Source of the DNA: Microvirga sp052115485
GTDB lineage: Bacteria; Pseudomonadota; Alphaproteobacteria; Rhizobiales; Beijerinckiaceae
Assembly: GCF_052115485.1 (NCBI RefSeq)
Contig: NZ_JBFRGU010000005.1
Location: forward strand, 317,437 to 381,436
Length of the DNA: 64,000 nt
Reading direction: 5' to 3'
Shown: piece by piece, positions 35,365 through 43,903 of the stretch
Layout of the letters: every line of letters starts with the position of its first letter
Numbering within the stretch: the first letter of the stretch is position 1
The notes under the pieces: model-generated
The model's database searches: none
Seen by the model: the letters and a program-made list of their open reading frames with translations, nothing else
Told to the model about the DNA's origin: nothing
Translations under genes and position numbers: made by a program

Positions 35365-36315
35365 TCAGTCGCGGAAGTCGGCCTGATGGGCCAGAAACCA
35401 CTCGTAATAGCCCTTGAGACCCTCTCGCAATTCGATCTTCGGGCGCCACCCGAGCGCATTGATGCGGCCTGTGTCGAGAAGTTTGCGGGGAGTACCGTCG
35501 GGCTTCGTTGTGTCGAACACGAGATCGCCCTTGAAGCCGACCGTGTCCTTGATCAGGCGAGCCACGTCACCGATGGCGATATCCTCGCCCCAGCCCACAT
35601 TGAGCGGAACCTCGCCGCTGTAGTGGCGCAAGAGATAGACGCAGGCATCGGCCATGTCGTCCACATGCAGGAATTCCCGCAAGGGCGTGCCGGTGCCCCA
35701 CACGGTCATGCTCGGCGCGTTCGCAGTCTTGGCCTCATGCGCCTTGCGCAAGAGCGCCGGCAGCACATGCGACGTGGAGAGATTGAAATTGTCGTTGGGC
35801 CCGTAAAGATTGGTGGGCTGGCAGGAAATGTAGTCCCGCCCATGCTGCTTTCGGTAGGCTTGGCACAACTTGATGCCGGAGATCTTCGCCAGCGCATACC
35901 ATTCGTTCGTGGGTTCGAGCGGGCCGGTGAGGAGCGAATCCTCGTTGATGGGTTGCGGCGCGAGGCGCGGATAGATGCAGGACGAGCCGAGGAAGAGAAG
36001 TTTCTCTACATCCATACGATGAGAAGCCTCGATGAGGTTCGAAGCGATCATCAGGTTTTCATAGATGAAATCGGCCGGCTGCGTGTTGTTGGCATGAATG
36101 CCGCCGACCTTGGCGGCAGCGATGATCACCACGTCCGGGCGCTCGCGCTCCATGAAGGCGCGCACGCTCGCCTGATCGCGCAGATCCACATCTTTGCGGC
36201 CGGCGGTGAGGGACGGGATGTTATCCTGCGCAAGGCGCCGGACGATAGCCGAGCCGACCATGCCGTTGTGACCCGTCACGAAGATTTTCTTGCCATCGAG
36301 ATTGAGGGTCATCAC
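35365..36315 (-). CDS. fcl: GDP-L-fucose synthase
   Basis: A 316-residue short-chain dehydrogenase (WcaG/Fcl). It has the NADP loop TGHNGMVGSAIVRRL (14-28), the catalytic serine region LFLGSSCIYP, the YxxxK pair in NEWYALAKISGIKLC, and the family motif QPTNLYGPNDNFN. It epimerises and reduces GDP-4-keto-6-deoxy-mannose, the product of Gmd, to GDP-L-fucose. With manC and gmd it gives a complete GDP-fucose route within seven kilobases. The next base upstream of ATG-ATG gives no decisive ribosome-binding site, so the start could be one codon later. Confidence 0.95.
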   Translation of the reverse strand: MMTLNLDGKKIFVTGHNGMVGSAIVRRLAQDNIPSLTAGRKDVDLRDQASVRAFMERERPDVVIIAAAKVGGIHANNTQPADFIYENLMIASNLIEASHRMDVEKLLFLGSSCIYPRLAPQPINEDSLLTGPLEPTNEWYALAKISGIKLCQAYRKQHGRDYISCQPTNLYGPNDNFNLSTSHVLPALLRKAHEAKTANAPSMTVWGTGTPLREFLHVDDMADACVYLLRHYSGEVPLNVGWGEDIAIGDVARLIKDTVGFKGDLVFDTTKPDGTPRKLLDTGRINALGWRPKIELREGLKGYYEWFLAHQADFRD

Positions 36316-36389
36316 CGTCGTCCATCGTTGAAAGCAAACATTCAGAAACCAGAAAGCGGCCTCGTCACCGAGGCGCGTGCTCTCTTATC

Positions 36390-37262
36390 TCAATGCCGTG
36401 ACAAGCTCCAAGCCTGCTTTTCGTTGTCGAACTCGCAGAAGGGCGCGGGGCTCAGAAGTCGCAGGCGACGTGCCAGAGGCCGCAGGCCGCGGGGCAGGGA
36501 TCGGCGCAAGCCGACGGAGAAGGTCTGGGCGTAGGCGCCGCGCGGCCGGGACCCGTAATGATCGAGGGCCTGGGATGCCTCGCTCAGGTACTTGTTCCAA
36601 TGGACGCGGCTCAATTGATTGGCGTGGCGGCGGAAGGCCCCGATCGGCGCGGAGATGGACCAGAGTTCGGCATGCTGGAAAAACCGCGCCCACAACTCGA
36701 AATCGGCCGCCAAACGATAGGAAAGGTCGAGGCCGCCTCCGGCCTTGTCCCAGAGAGAGCGCCGCCAGAACGTCGATTCCTGTTGCACCATGCTCAAGGA
36801 GCGGCCCTTCGAGAACCCGGGCAAATGCTCGCCCATCAGGAAGCTCTTTCGGGAAATGCCCCAGTGAATATTCTGCTCGACGAGGCGTCCACGTTCGTCG
36901 AGGAAACTGATGACACGGCTCGTGATCCACTCGATTTGCGGATGAGCCGAAAAAATCTCATCGATCACTTTGAGGCTGTCGGGCATCAACGTGTCGCCCG
37001 CATTGATCCAGCCCATGATCTCGCCCGTGCTGAGCGCAAAACCCTTGTTCAGGGCGTCGTAGAGACCGTTATCCGGCTCGCTGATCGCGCCGCTCAACCG
37101 ATTGCGCCGCGCCGCGATGGCGTCTTGCGACCCATCCGAAGACCCGCCGTCGACAACGATGTAATCCAGATCGCCGTGGTCGGCGGCGAGAACCGAATCC
37201 ATGGTCTGCGCGAGAAAATCGCGGCAGTTCAGGTTGGGCGTGATAACCGAAATACGCATCAA
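36390..37262 (-). CDS. GT2 glycosyltransferase (WcaE-like)
   Basis: A 290-residue GT-A enzyme: ISVITPNLNCRDFLAQTM, VVDGGSSDGSQD, ISEPDNGLYDALNKGFALSTG, and MGWINAGDTLMPD in place of the usual SDD. The GLYDALNKG segment with the GWINAGD motif places it with the WcaE-type enzymes of colanic-acid loci that handle fucose. The C-terminus is basic. It lies in a run of minus-strand glycosyltransferase genes between fcl and gmd. The donor is inferred only from context. Confidence 0.88.
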   Translation of the reverse strand: MMRISVITPNLNCRDFLAQTMDSVLAADHGDLDYIVVDGGSSDGSQDAIAARRNRLSGAISEPDNGLYDALNKGFALSTGEIMGWINAGDTLMPDSLKVIDEIFSAHPQIEWITSRVISFLDERGRLVEQNIHWGISRKSFLMGEHLPGFSKGRSLSMVQQESTFWRRSLWDKAGGGLDLSYRLAADFELWARFFQHAELWSISAPIGAFRRHANQLSRVHWNKYLSEASQALDHYGSRPRGAYAQTFSVGLRRSLPRGLRPLARRLRLLSPAPFCEFDNEKQAWSLSRH

Positions 37263-37400
37263 ACGATCTAAGGCTCGCTCTGACTCGGAAGGTCAGCGGA
37301 AAAGACAACAAACGGCGTCCCGTGTCGGAAGCTGACGGAACCATAGCCCGTTTCCCACGTCCTGCAAGAGAGTTGCGTACCGGTCACATGATTCGTTATG

Positions 37401-38381
37401 TCAGATGAAACGCTGGCGCAGGAATGATTTGAAGCCTCGATACCAGTCCCCGCAAGTCATCGCGTCGCCAATGGCCGGCCCCGATTTCGCTAGAGTGTAA
37501 CGAAAAAGCCCCATGCCGCAGTACCAGGGGGACGGTGCGTTAAAGACGACCCAGAGTGCCTTGAAATAAATCCACCGCACCAGAAGATGCTTCTGATCGC
37601 CGAAGAAGGGCGAATGAAACTTGGTGTAGAGGTGATCGCTGACGGCCTGGACGTAATAAGGCGATACTTTACCGAAGAACCGCTTCTGCGTCGCCAAAAC
37701 CTCGGCATAGAGATCGAGGGTTTGGGCCGCCGTCTTGGTGGTCTCATACCAGCGATTGCCGGAAATATCGGCGTCGACCCGGGCGAAGGCCGCGTCCGAC
37801 AGGGCAAAGCGGGTCCACAATTCGTAGTCCATGCAGAAATTCAGCGAACGGTTCAGGCCGCCGACGCGCTCATAGAGGGCACGCGTATAGAAGATGGAAG
37901 GCTGCGCCACGTAACCCTTCTCGAACATCTCTCTCTTCACGTCGATTCCGGGGCCCACGTCGATCGTCGGGTAGGGGCGCTCGTTGGAGCCGTCCGCATC
38001 CATATAATGCGCGCCGCCGATGACGACCTCCGCATTCGGATTGGCCGCGATGGCCTCATTCACGCGCCAGAGCGCGCGGTTCGACTGCACGTCGTCCGAG
38101 TTGAGCCAGGTAATCCAGGGCTTGGACGTGCGGGCGAAGCCCTTCACGATGGCATCCGACTGCCCTTCGTCCTTCTCGCTGATCCAGCGGATCTTGTCGC
38201 CATAGGTTTTTAATCGCTCGATGGTGTCGTCCGTCGAACCGCCGTCCATGACGAGGATTTCGAGGTTCGGATAATTCTGGTCGAGCAGGCTGCGGATCGT
38301 CTCGTCGATGAAGCGGCCTTGATTGAACGAGGGAACGACGACGCTGATGCCGATCACGGTCGTGGGCGATATCTCGGACAT
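37401..38381 (-). CDS. GT2 glycosyltransferase
   Basis: A 325-residue enzyme starting MSEISPTTVIGISVVVPSFN, preceded by CAGGAGGACG; the frame is open 30 codons further upstream with no such signal. GT-A motifs are VVPSFNQGRFIDETI, VMDGGSTDDT, ISEKDEGQSDAI and TWLNSDDV. It resembles the GT2 half of the adjacent fusion protein almost motif for motif, so the two are probably paralogues. The C-terminus has a weak hydrophobic patch (IYFKALWVVFNA). Confidence 0.9.
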   Translation of the reverse strand: MSEISPTTVIGISVVVPSFNQGRFIDETIRSLLDQNYPNLEILVMDGGSTDDTIERLKTYGDKIRWISEKDEGQSDAIVKGFARTSKPWITWLNSDDVQSNRALWRVNEAIAANPNAEVVIGGAHYMDADGSNERPYPTIDVGPGIDVKREMFEKGYVAQPSIFYTRALYERVGGLNRSLNFCMDYELWTRFALSDAAFARVDADISGNRWYETTKTAAQTLDLYAEVLATQKRFFGKVSPYYVQAVSDHLYTKFHSPFFGDQKHLLVRWIYFKALWVVFNAPSPWYCGMGLFRYTLAKSGPAIGDAMTCGDWYRGFKSFLRQRFI

Positions 38382-38446
38382 GGACGCGTCGTCCTCCTGA
38401 AGGGCTCTGTTCGAGGTTAAACCTCTCTCGCGACTTGCGAGCGAGG

Positions 38447-40897
38447 TCACACCTCTTCTTCCGAAAAGCAATTGGTAAACTTGACGTGGAACGAAAGGCG
38501 CCGGCCCTGCGCCTTGTCAGGCGTGTAGGAACTGAAAGTGAATTCCATCGCCTCCGCCGAGCCCGGAATTTCCAATCGCTCGATCGTGTCGGCTTCGAGC
38601 TTGTATTCCGCGACAACCCTTTTCCCCGCCTTGACCTTGAGAATCGTGTCGCGCGGCGCGCGACCCTCCAGGATGAGCAGCTGGTTGCGAAGCGGCGAGG
38701 GGCTCAGTCGCACCCGGTTCGTCAACCAATTATCGTCATAGACGCCGGTGACGCCGGTGGTCAGCGGGCCGAAGGCCGGCACAAAGCGGGACAATCGTTT
38801 GACGTGCCGCCGCACCTTCCACTTCACACGGCTTCCAGCCTTGCGAATGACGTGCTTGACCGCCTTCGCACGAGGAAAGGCCGGATCGCCGAGGCGGGCC
38901 GAATCGTACTCCACGAAAGTCTTTTCGAGATGGGGAATGCCACGCGCGATTCTGGCGAAAGCGTCGTGGCGCTCCCAAAGCCGGTGGTTCCAATAGCCTT
39001 GAACGTAGCTCTTGCTGACGCGGCCCGCATGCTTCTGGGAGATCATGAAGATCTCGCGATAGATCAGGCCACGGGCGGACATGGTCTTGGTCTCGGGATA
39101 AAGTCGCGAGCTCGCCAGGACAACCGGCAAGTGGCGGATAGTGCCGCCGCCGCGCCCCACACGCAGCCAGTAATCGTAGTCCATGGTGTAATCGAGCGTA
39201 TCGTCGAACAGGCCGAACTTTTCGACGACGGACGAACGCCAGAACGTGGCCGGCTGGCAGACGCAGCAATCCTGCACCAGGCGATCGAAGGAATAGGCCG
39301 CCGTGAGATAGCGGCCGGTCACATTGTCATCGACATCGATGTAGTGCGCATCGCCATAGACGAGATCCACATCAGGGTTCTCGGTGAAATAACGCACAAT
39401 GGTCTCGACCGCGTCGAGTTCGAGCGTGTCGTCGGAATTGAGATAGGCGAGAATCCGGCCCGTGGCGCGTTTCAATCCCTTGTTGATCGCGTCCGTCTGG
39501 CCTTTGTCCTTCTCGGACACCCATTGGAACCGGTCGCCGTAGGATTTCAGGATCTCGACCGACTCGTCCTTCGAGCCGCCGTCCATGACGATCAGCTCGA
39601 TGTTGGGATAGGTCTGGTTGAGAACGCTCTCGATGGTCCGCTTGAGAAAGCGCCCCTGATTATAGGAGGGCGTTACGATCGATACCTTGATCGAGGTATC
39701 GAGAGGCTTTCGCGCGACAGCCGTTGACCCGGCCTTGTCGTCGGCTTGGCGCACGGCCACCCGCTCGAAGGCCTGCTTCAGATTCTGCGCGGCGCGTTCC
39801 CACGTGTAGAGACCGATCCGTTTGCGGCCCTTCTCGATCAGTTCCTGAGCACGAGCCGGATTGGACGCGATCTTCGACATTCGCGCGGCGATTTCGGCCG
39901 TGCTGGTCGGGTCGCACAGAAGCGCGGCGTCACCGACCACTTCCGGGAGGCTCGTGGTATTGCTGCAGATCACCGGGCAATCGTTCCCGAAGGCTTCGAG
40001 CACGGGCATGCCGAAGCCTTCGAACAGGCTCATGAAGGTCAGCGCCTTCGCATGCCTGTAGAGATGTGCCAACTCCGCACGCGATACGAAGCCGAGGTGA
40101 TGAACGCCCTCGGAGGCATGGGCCGCCGCCAGCTCCTGCCAGCCCTTCGGGTGGCCCGTCAGGAGGAGGGAATAATCTTTGGCCCGTGCGTCGTTCGCTT
40201 TGAACAGGCGGAACGCATCGAGGAGAACCGCGTGGTTCTTGTGCTGCCAGATATTGGCCGGAAAGAAAAAGAACGGCTCGAAGGCCGCGATCCTGGCCGC
40301 GAAAGCCGGCGAAACCTCGGACTCGTCACCCATCTTTGCGACCTGCGAGGCAGGCTGCATCAGAAAGATGTCGTCATAGGCGTTGCGATAGCGCGCCCGA
40401 ATGGTCGACGCCGCATGGTCGGAATTCGTGGCGACGGCACCGCAGCCGGTGATGAGGCGGTTGAAATGCGTCCGTCGCAAACCCAGCGTTTCCGCGTCGA
40501 AGAATTCTGGGAAGAATTCGTGCTGCAGATCGGGGATGAAGATGATCTGTCGCGCCAGCGGGAAGGTCAGCTCGTCACCGTTGGGAAAAGGGCGATAGAG
40601 AACATCGATGTTCTCCGCGTCGAGAAGGCCCTGAAGCGATGGATAATAGGTGTCGAGCGGCAGCGTGTAGTGGGTGACGTTGGCTGACGATACCGGGATG
40701 AGATCCTGGTTGAACATCGTCCCGAAAATGTGGAACTGCCAGTCCGGGCACGAGGCGATCAGCGCCCGGAAAGTCTCCGTGATCTGGGGCGCGACGCCGC
40801 CGGAGGCGCCGCGCGTGATGTGGCGGAGATCGACGCCGACTTTCAGAGGATTTCCATTGGCTGTGGCGGAGCGGGACATCTCTTGGTTCCGGGCCAT
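38447..40897 (-). CDS. Two-domain glycosyltransferase (GT4-GT2 fusion)
   Basis: An 816-residue protein. Residues 18-385 are a GT4 (GT-B) domain: VGVDLRHITRGASGGVAP, FFPANIWQHKNH, and the catalytic FEGFGMPVLEAFG (292-304). Residues 404-640 are a GT2 domain: VSIVTPSYNQGRFLKRTI, VMDGGSKDES, VSEKDKGQTDAINKG, YLNSDD (485-490). A basic linker (KAVKHVIRKAGSRVKWKVRR) leads to a beta-rich tail (about 725-816). The protein could add two successive sugars. A methionine at residue 7 is an alternative start; neither has a strong ribosome-binding site. It lies between gmd and the GT2 gene, on the same strand. Confidence 0.9.
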   Translation of the reverse strand: MARNQEMSRSATANGNPLKVGVDLRHITRGASGGVAPQITETFRALIASCPDWQFHIFGTMFNQDLIPVSSANVTHYTLPLDTYYPSLQGLLDAENIDVLYRPFPNGDELTFPLARQIIFIPDLQHEFFPEFFDAETLGLRRTHFNRLITGCGAVATNSDHAASTIRARYRNAYDDIFLMQPASQVAKMGDESEVSPAFAARIAAFEPFFFFPANIWQHKNHAVLLDAFRLFKANDARAKDYSLLLTGHPKGWQELAAAHASEGVHHLGFVSRAELAHLYRHAKALTFMSLFEGFGMPVLEAFGNDCPVICSNTTSLPEVVGDAALLCDPTSTAEIAARMSKIASNPARAQELIEKGRKRIGLYTWERAAQNLKQAFERVAVRQADDKAGSTAVARKPLDTSIKVSIVTPSYNQGRFLKRTIESVLNQTYPNIELIVMDGGSKDESVEILKSYGDRFQWVSEKDKGQTDAINKGLKRATGRILAYLNSDDTLELDAVETIVRYFTENPDVDLVYGDAHYIDVDDNVTGRYLTAAYSFDRLVQDCCVCQPATFWRSSVVEKFGLFDDTLDYTMDYDYWLRVGRGGGTIRHLPVVLASSRLYPETKTMSARGLIYREIFMISQKHAGRVSKSYVQGYWNHRLWERHDAFARIARGIPHLEKTFVEYDSARLGDPAFPRAKAVKHVIRKAGSRVKWKVRRHVKRLSRFVPAFGPLTTGVTGVYDDNWLTNRVRLSPSPLRNQLLILEGRAPRDTILKVKAGKRVVAEYKLEADTIERLEIPGSAEAMEFTFSSYTPDKAQGRRLSFHVKFTNCFSEEEV

Positions 40898-41019
40898 GCA
40901 TCGCAGGCGAGAAGGGGCGGCTTACCCACCTTCGGGAGGAGGAACTCCCGATTGCGGTTTCACAAGCGGCCCCGAGAATCGCGTTTGCGTCCCCGGGGTG
41001 TCTTGAAAGGAAGGGGTAA

Positions 41020-41039
41020 GAAAACGGGTCAGCCCGTTT
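41020..41039 (-). terminator. Terminator after gmd
   Basis: Read on the minus strand: AAACGGG-CTGA-CCCGTTT followed by TCTTACC, immediately past the gmd stop. It separates gmd from the next glycosyltransferase gene on the same strand. Confidence 0.7.
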
Positions 41040-41040
41040 G

Positions 41041-42141
41041 TCAGCCGGTCATGCGGTTGCGAATGGAATCGGCTTCACTGTTACCGCGATTGGTGCCGTT
41101 TTGGCGGAAGAGATCGAGGTCTGCCTGAACCATCTCGCTGACCAGTTCCGGGAAGGTCGTCTTGTGCGTCCACCCGAGCTTGGCCTTGGCTTTCGCCGGA
41201 TTGCCGAGGAGCAACTCGACTTCGGTCGGGCGGAAATAGCGCGGATCGACCTCGACCAGCACATTGCCGGCCTTGGCATCGACCCCGACCTCAGCGACAC
41301 CCTCGCCACGCCATGCGATGGTCTTGCCCACATGGGCGAAGGCGCGCTCGATGAATTCGCGCACGGTGTGGGTCTCGCCGGTGGCCAGAACGTAATCGTC
41401 CGGCGTGTCCTGCTGGAGAATGCGCCACATGCCCTCGACATATTCGCGGGCATGGCCCCAGTCGCGCTTGGCGTCGAGATTTCCGATATAGAGCTTGTCC
41501 TGCAGGCCGAGCTCGATGGAGGCAACCGCACGGCTGATCTTGCGCGTCACGAAGGTTTCGCCGCGGGTCGGGCCTTCGTGGTTGAACAGGATGCCGTTCG
41601 AGGCATGCATGCCATAGGCTTCGCGGTAATTCACCGTGATCCAATAGGCGTAGAGCTTGGCGGCGGCATAGGGGCTGCGCGGATAGAACGGCGTATTCTC
41701 GTCCTGCGGCACGGCCTGGACCTTGCCATACAGCTCCGAAGTCGAAGCCTGATAGAAACGGGTCTTCTTTTCGAGGCCGAGGATGCGGATTGCCTCCAGC
41801 ATGCGCAGGGTGCCGAGCCCGTCGCCGTTGGCGGTGTATTCGGGGGTCTCGAAGCTCACCTGCACGTGGCTTTGTGCCGCGAGATTGTAGATTTCGGTCG
41901 GCTGAACCTCGGCCATGATGCGGATGAGGTTCGTGGAATCGGTCATGTCGCCGTAATGGAGACGGAACCGCACGTCGCGCTCGTGGACGTCCTGATAGAG
42001 GTGGTCCACGCGGCCTGTGTTGAAGGAGGACGACCGGCGTTTCACGCCATGGACAACGTAGCCCTTGCTGAGAAGCAATTCCGACAGATAGCCACCGTCC
42101 TGGCCTGTGACACCTGTAATCAGCGCAACCTTGTCAGACAT
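41041..42141 (-). CDS. gmd: GDP-mannose 4,6-dehydratase
   Basis: A 366-residue extended short-chain dehydrogenase. It has the NADP loop GVTGQDGGYLSELL (10-23), RRSSSFNTGRVDHLY, the catalytic STSELYG with Thr/Ser-Glu and YAAAKLYAYW with YxxxK. Further family segments are NHEGPTRGETFVTRK and the C-terminal DPRYFRPTEVELLLGNP. It converts GDP-D-mannose to GDP-4-keto-6-deoxy-D-mannose, the first committed step to GDP-fucose (Fcl) or GDP-rhamnose. It is divergent from manC, which makes its substrate. Confidence 0.96.
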   Translation of the reverse strand: MSDKVALITGVTGQDGGYLSELLLSKGYVVHGVKRRSSSFNTGRVDHLYQDVHERDVRFRLHYGDMTDSTNLIRIMAEVQPTEIYNLAAQSHVQVSFETPEYTANGDGLGTLRMLEAIRILGLEKKTRFYQASTSELYGKVQAVPQDENTPFYPRSPYAAAKLYAYWITVNYREAYGMHASNGILFNHEGPTRGETFVTRKISRAVASIELGLQDKLYIGNLDAKRDWGHAREYVEGMWRILQQDTPDDYVLATGETHTVREFIERAFAHVGKTIAWRGEGVAEVGVDAKAGNVLVEVDPRYFRPTEVELLLGNPAKAKAKLGWTHKTTFPELVSEMVQADLDLFRQNGTNRGNSEADSIRNRMTG

Positions 42142-42464
42142 TGTTCCTCTTCACCCCTCGATCAGCAAGCGGAAGACCGTTTTCGGCAATCAAGTCTTGC
42201 GATCTAATATGCGCGGCTCTCGGGCATCGTCTCGCGGTTTCGTCATAAACTCCGCAGCAACGCCCAGGCCGGAATCGTGGATATAAGCCGCCGCACTTAG
42301 CCCAAAGGGGCGCCCTTGTCGAGCCGAATACTCGAATTCTGTGACAATCTAGCAGGTTCTGAACTATGCGGTAACTTGCCCGGATCTGAGGCGCTCACCC
42401 GCTGGCCCTTGCCTTCAAAACGGGGCTGTGGCAGCAGAGATCCACTGCGGATAAGGGGGAATTC
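42142..42464. promoter_or_regulatory. Divergent promoter region gmd / manC
   Basis: A 323-base gap between gmd and manC. It must carry both promoters. The manC ribosome-binding site AAGGGGGAATTC is clear. Short frames cross it but none looks like a gene, and no strong palindrome was found. Confidence 0.5.
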
Positions 42465-43883
42465 ATGAGCGTATCGAGGCCTTTGGTGCCCCTGATCATC
42501 TGCGGCGGGGCCGGAACGCGTCTGTGGCCCGCCTCGCGCAAATCCGCTCCCAAGCAATTCATCAACCTGATGGGCGCGCAGTCGAGCTTTCAGGAGACGG
42601 TGCTGCGCGTGACGGAGCCGGGGCTCTTTGCCGAGCCCGTGGTCATCACCAACGAGGAATATCGCCACGTGGCGGCCGACCAGCTCGAGGCGCTCGGGGT
42701 GAAAGCCGCCATCCTGCTCGAACCGATGCGCCGGGACTCGGGCCCCGCCATCGCCGCGGGAGCAAGCTTTATCGCCGCGCGCCATCCCGATGCCATCGTG
42801 CTTGTGCTTGCGGCCGATCACGTGGTCCGCGATGTGGAGGCCTTCCACACCGCTGTCCGGAAGGCGGCTCAAGCCGCCGATGCGGGCTCCATCGTGACCT
42901 TCGGCATCAACCCTGACCAACCGGCGACCGGCTACGGCTATATCCGGCCGGGAGCGGCGATCGGCATTCCAGGCGTCTCGAAGGTCGAGGCCTTCGTGGA
43001 GAAGCCGAACGAGGAGACGGCGCGCCGCTACATCGCCGACGGCTACCTGTGGAATTCCGGCAACTTCATGTTCCGGGCCGATGTGCTCCTCGGGGAATAC
43101 AGCCGCTTCGACGCCAAGACGGTGGAAGTCGTTCACACGGCCGTTCAAAAGGGCCGGCAGGATCTCGGCTGGACGATTCTCGATCCGGAGGCTTTCGGGT
43201 CGGCGGCTGCCGTCTCCATCGATTTCGCTGTCATGGAGAAGACCGACAAGGTTGCCGTCATCCCCGTCTCCATGGGCTGGTCGGATGTGGGCTCCTGGCA
43301 TGCGGTCTGGGAGTTGACCGAGAAGGACGAGAACGGCAATGCCGCCATCGGCGACGCGGTCTTCCTCGATGCCTCCAACAACTTCGTTTCGAGCAAGAAT
43401 CTCGTCTGCGTCGCGGGCCTCGACAATGTGGCCGTGATCGCGACGGGTGACGCCACCCTCGTCTTCGACCGCGCCAACCTGGAGACCATGCGACCTCTGG
43501 TGAAGAAGCTGGAGGAGCAGGGGCGCAAGCAGATCGACGAACATCTGGAAGTGTTCCGCCCCTGGGGGTCATACCAGTCGCTCGATGTGGGATCCCGCTT
43601 TCAGGTCAAGCGCATCGTCGTGAAGCCGGGCGGCCGCCTCTCTCTACAGAAGCACTTCCATCGGGCCGAGCATTGGATCGTCGTGCGCGGCACGGCGCTC
43701 GTCACCATCGGCGAGAACGAGAAGATCCTGCGCGAGAATGAATCGACGTACATTCCGCTGGGTTCGGTCCACAGGCTGGAAAATCCGGGTAAGATCCCGT
43801 TGGAGCTGATCGAGGTTCAGTCCGGGTCCTATCTCGGCGAGGACGACATCGTACGCCTCGACGATGTTTACAATCGCGTCTGA
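42465..43883 (+). CDS. manC: Mannose-1-phosphate guanylyltransferase / mannose-6-phosphate isomerase (type II)
   Basis: A 472-residue bifunctional-type enzyme. The N-terminal nucleotidyltransferase domain starts PLIICGGAGTRLWPASR (10-26), with FVEKPNEETARRYI and the metal-site region SVSIDFAVMEKTDKVAV. The C-terminal cupin (about 365-470) has RPWGSYQ, GGRLSLQKHFHRAEHW and IPLGSVHRLENPG, the isomerase part. It makes GDP-mannose from mannose-1-phosphate, and with the mutase at 24303 covers the whole route from fructose-6-phosphate. Length is the usual 470-480. Confidence 0.95.
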   Translation: MSVSRPLVPLIICGGAGTRLWPASRKSAPKQFINLMGAQSSFQETVLRVTEPGLFAEPVVITNEEYRHVAADQLEALGVKAAILLEPMRRDSGPAIAAGASFIAARHPDAIVLVLAADHVVRDVEAFHTAVRKAAQAADAGSIVTFGINPDQPATGYGYIRPGAAIGIPGVSKVEAFVEKPNEETARRYIADGYLWNSGNFMFRADVLLGEYSRFDAKTVEVVHTAVQKGRQDLGWTILDPEAFGSAAAVSIDFAVMEKTDKVAVIPVSMGWSDVGSWHAVWELTEKDENGNAAIGDAVFLDASNNFVSSKNLVCVAGLDNVAVIATGDATLVFDRANLETMRPLVKKLEEQGRKQIDEHLEVFRPWGSYQSLDVGSRFQVKRIVVKPGGRLSLQKHFHRAEHWIVVRGTALVTIGENEKILRENESTYIPLGSVHRLENPGKIPLELIEVQSGSYLGEDDIVRLDDVYNRV

Positions 43884-43903
43884 GAAAGCTGGATCCGCTT
43901 TCA
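43881..43903. terminator. Small hairpin shared by convergent manC and GT2 stops
   Basis: GAAAGC and GCTTTC arms around TGGATCC span the stop codons of both convergent genes. There is no U-tract, so it is at best a weak bidirectional terminator. Confidence 0.35.
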
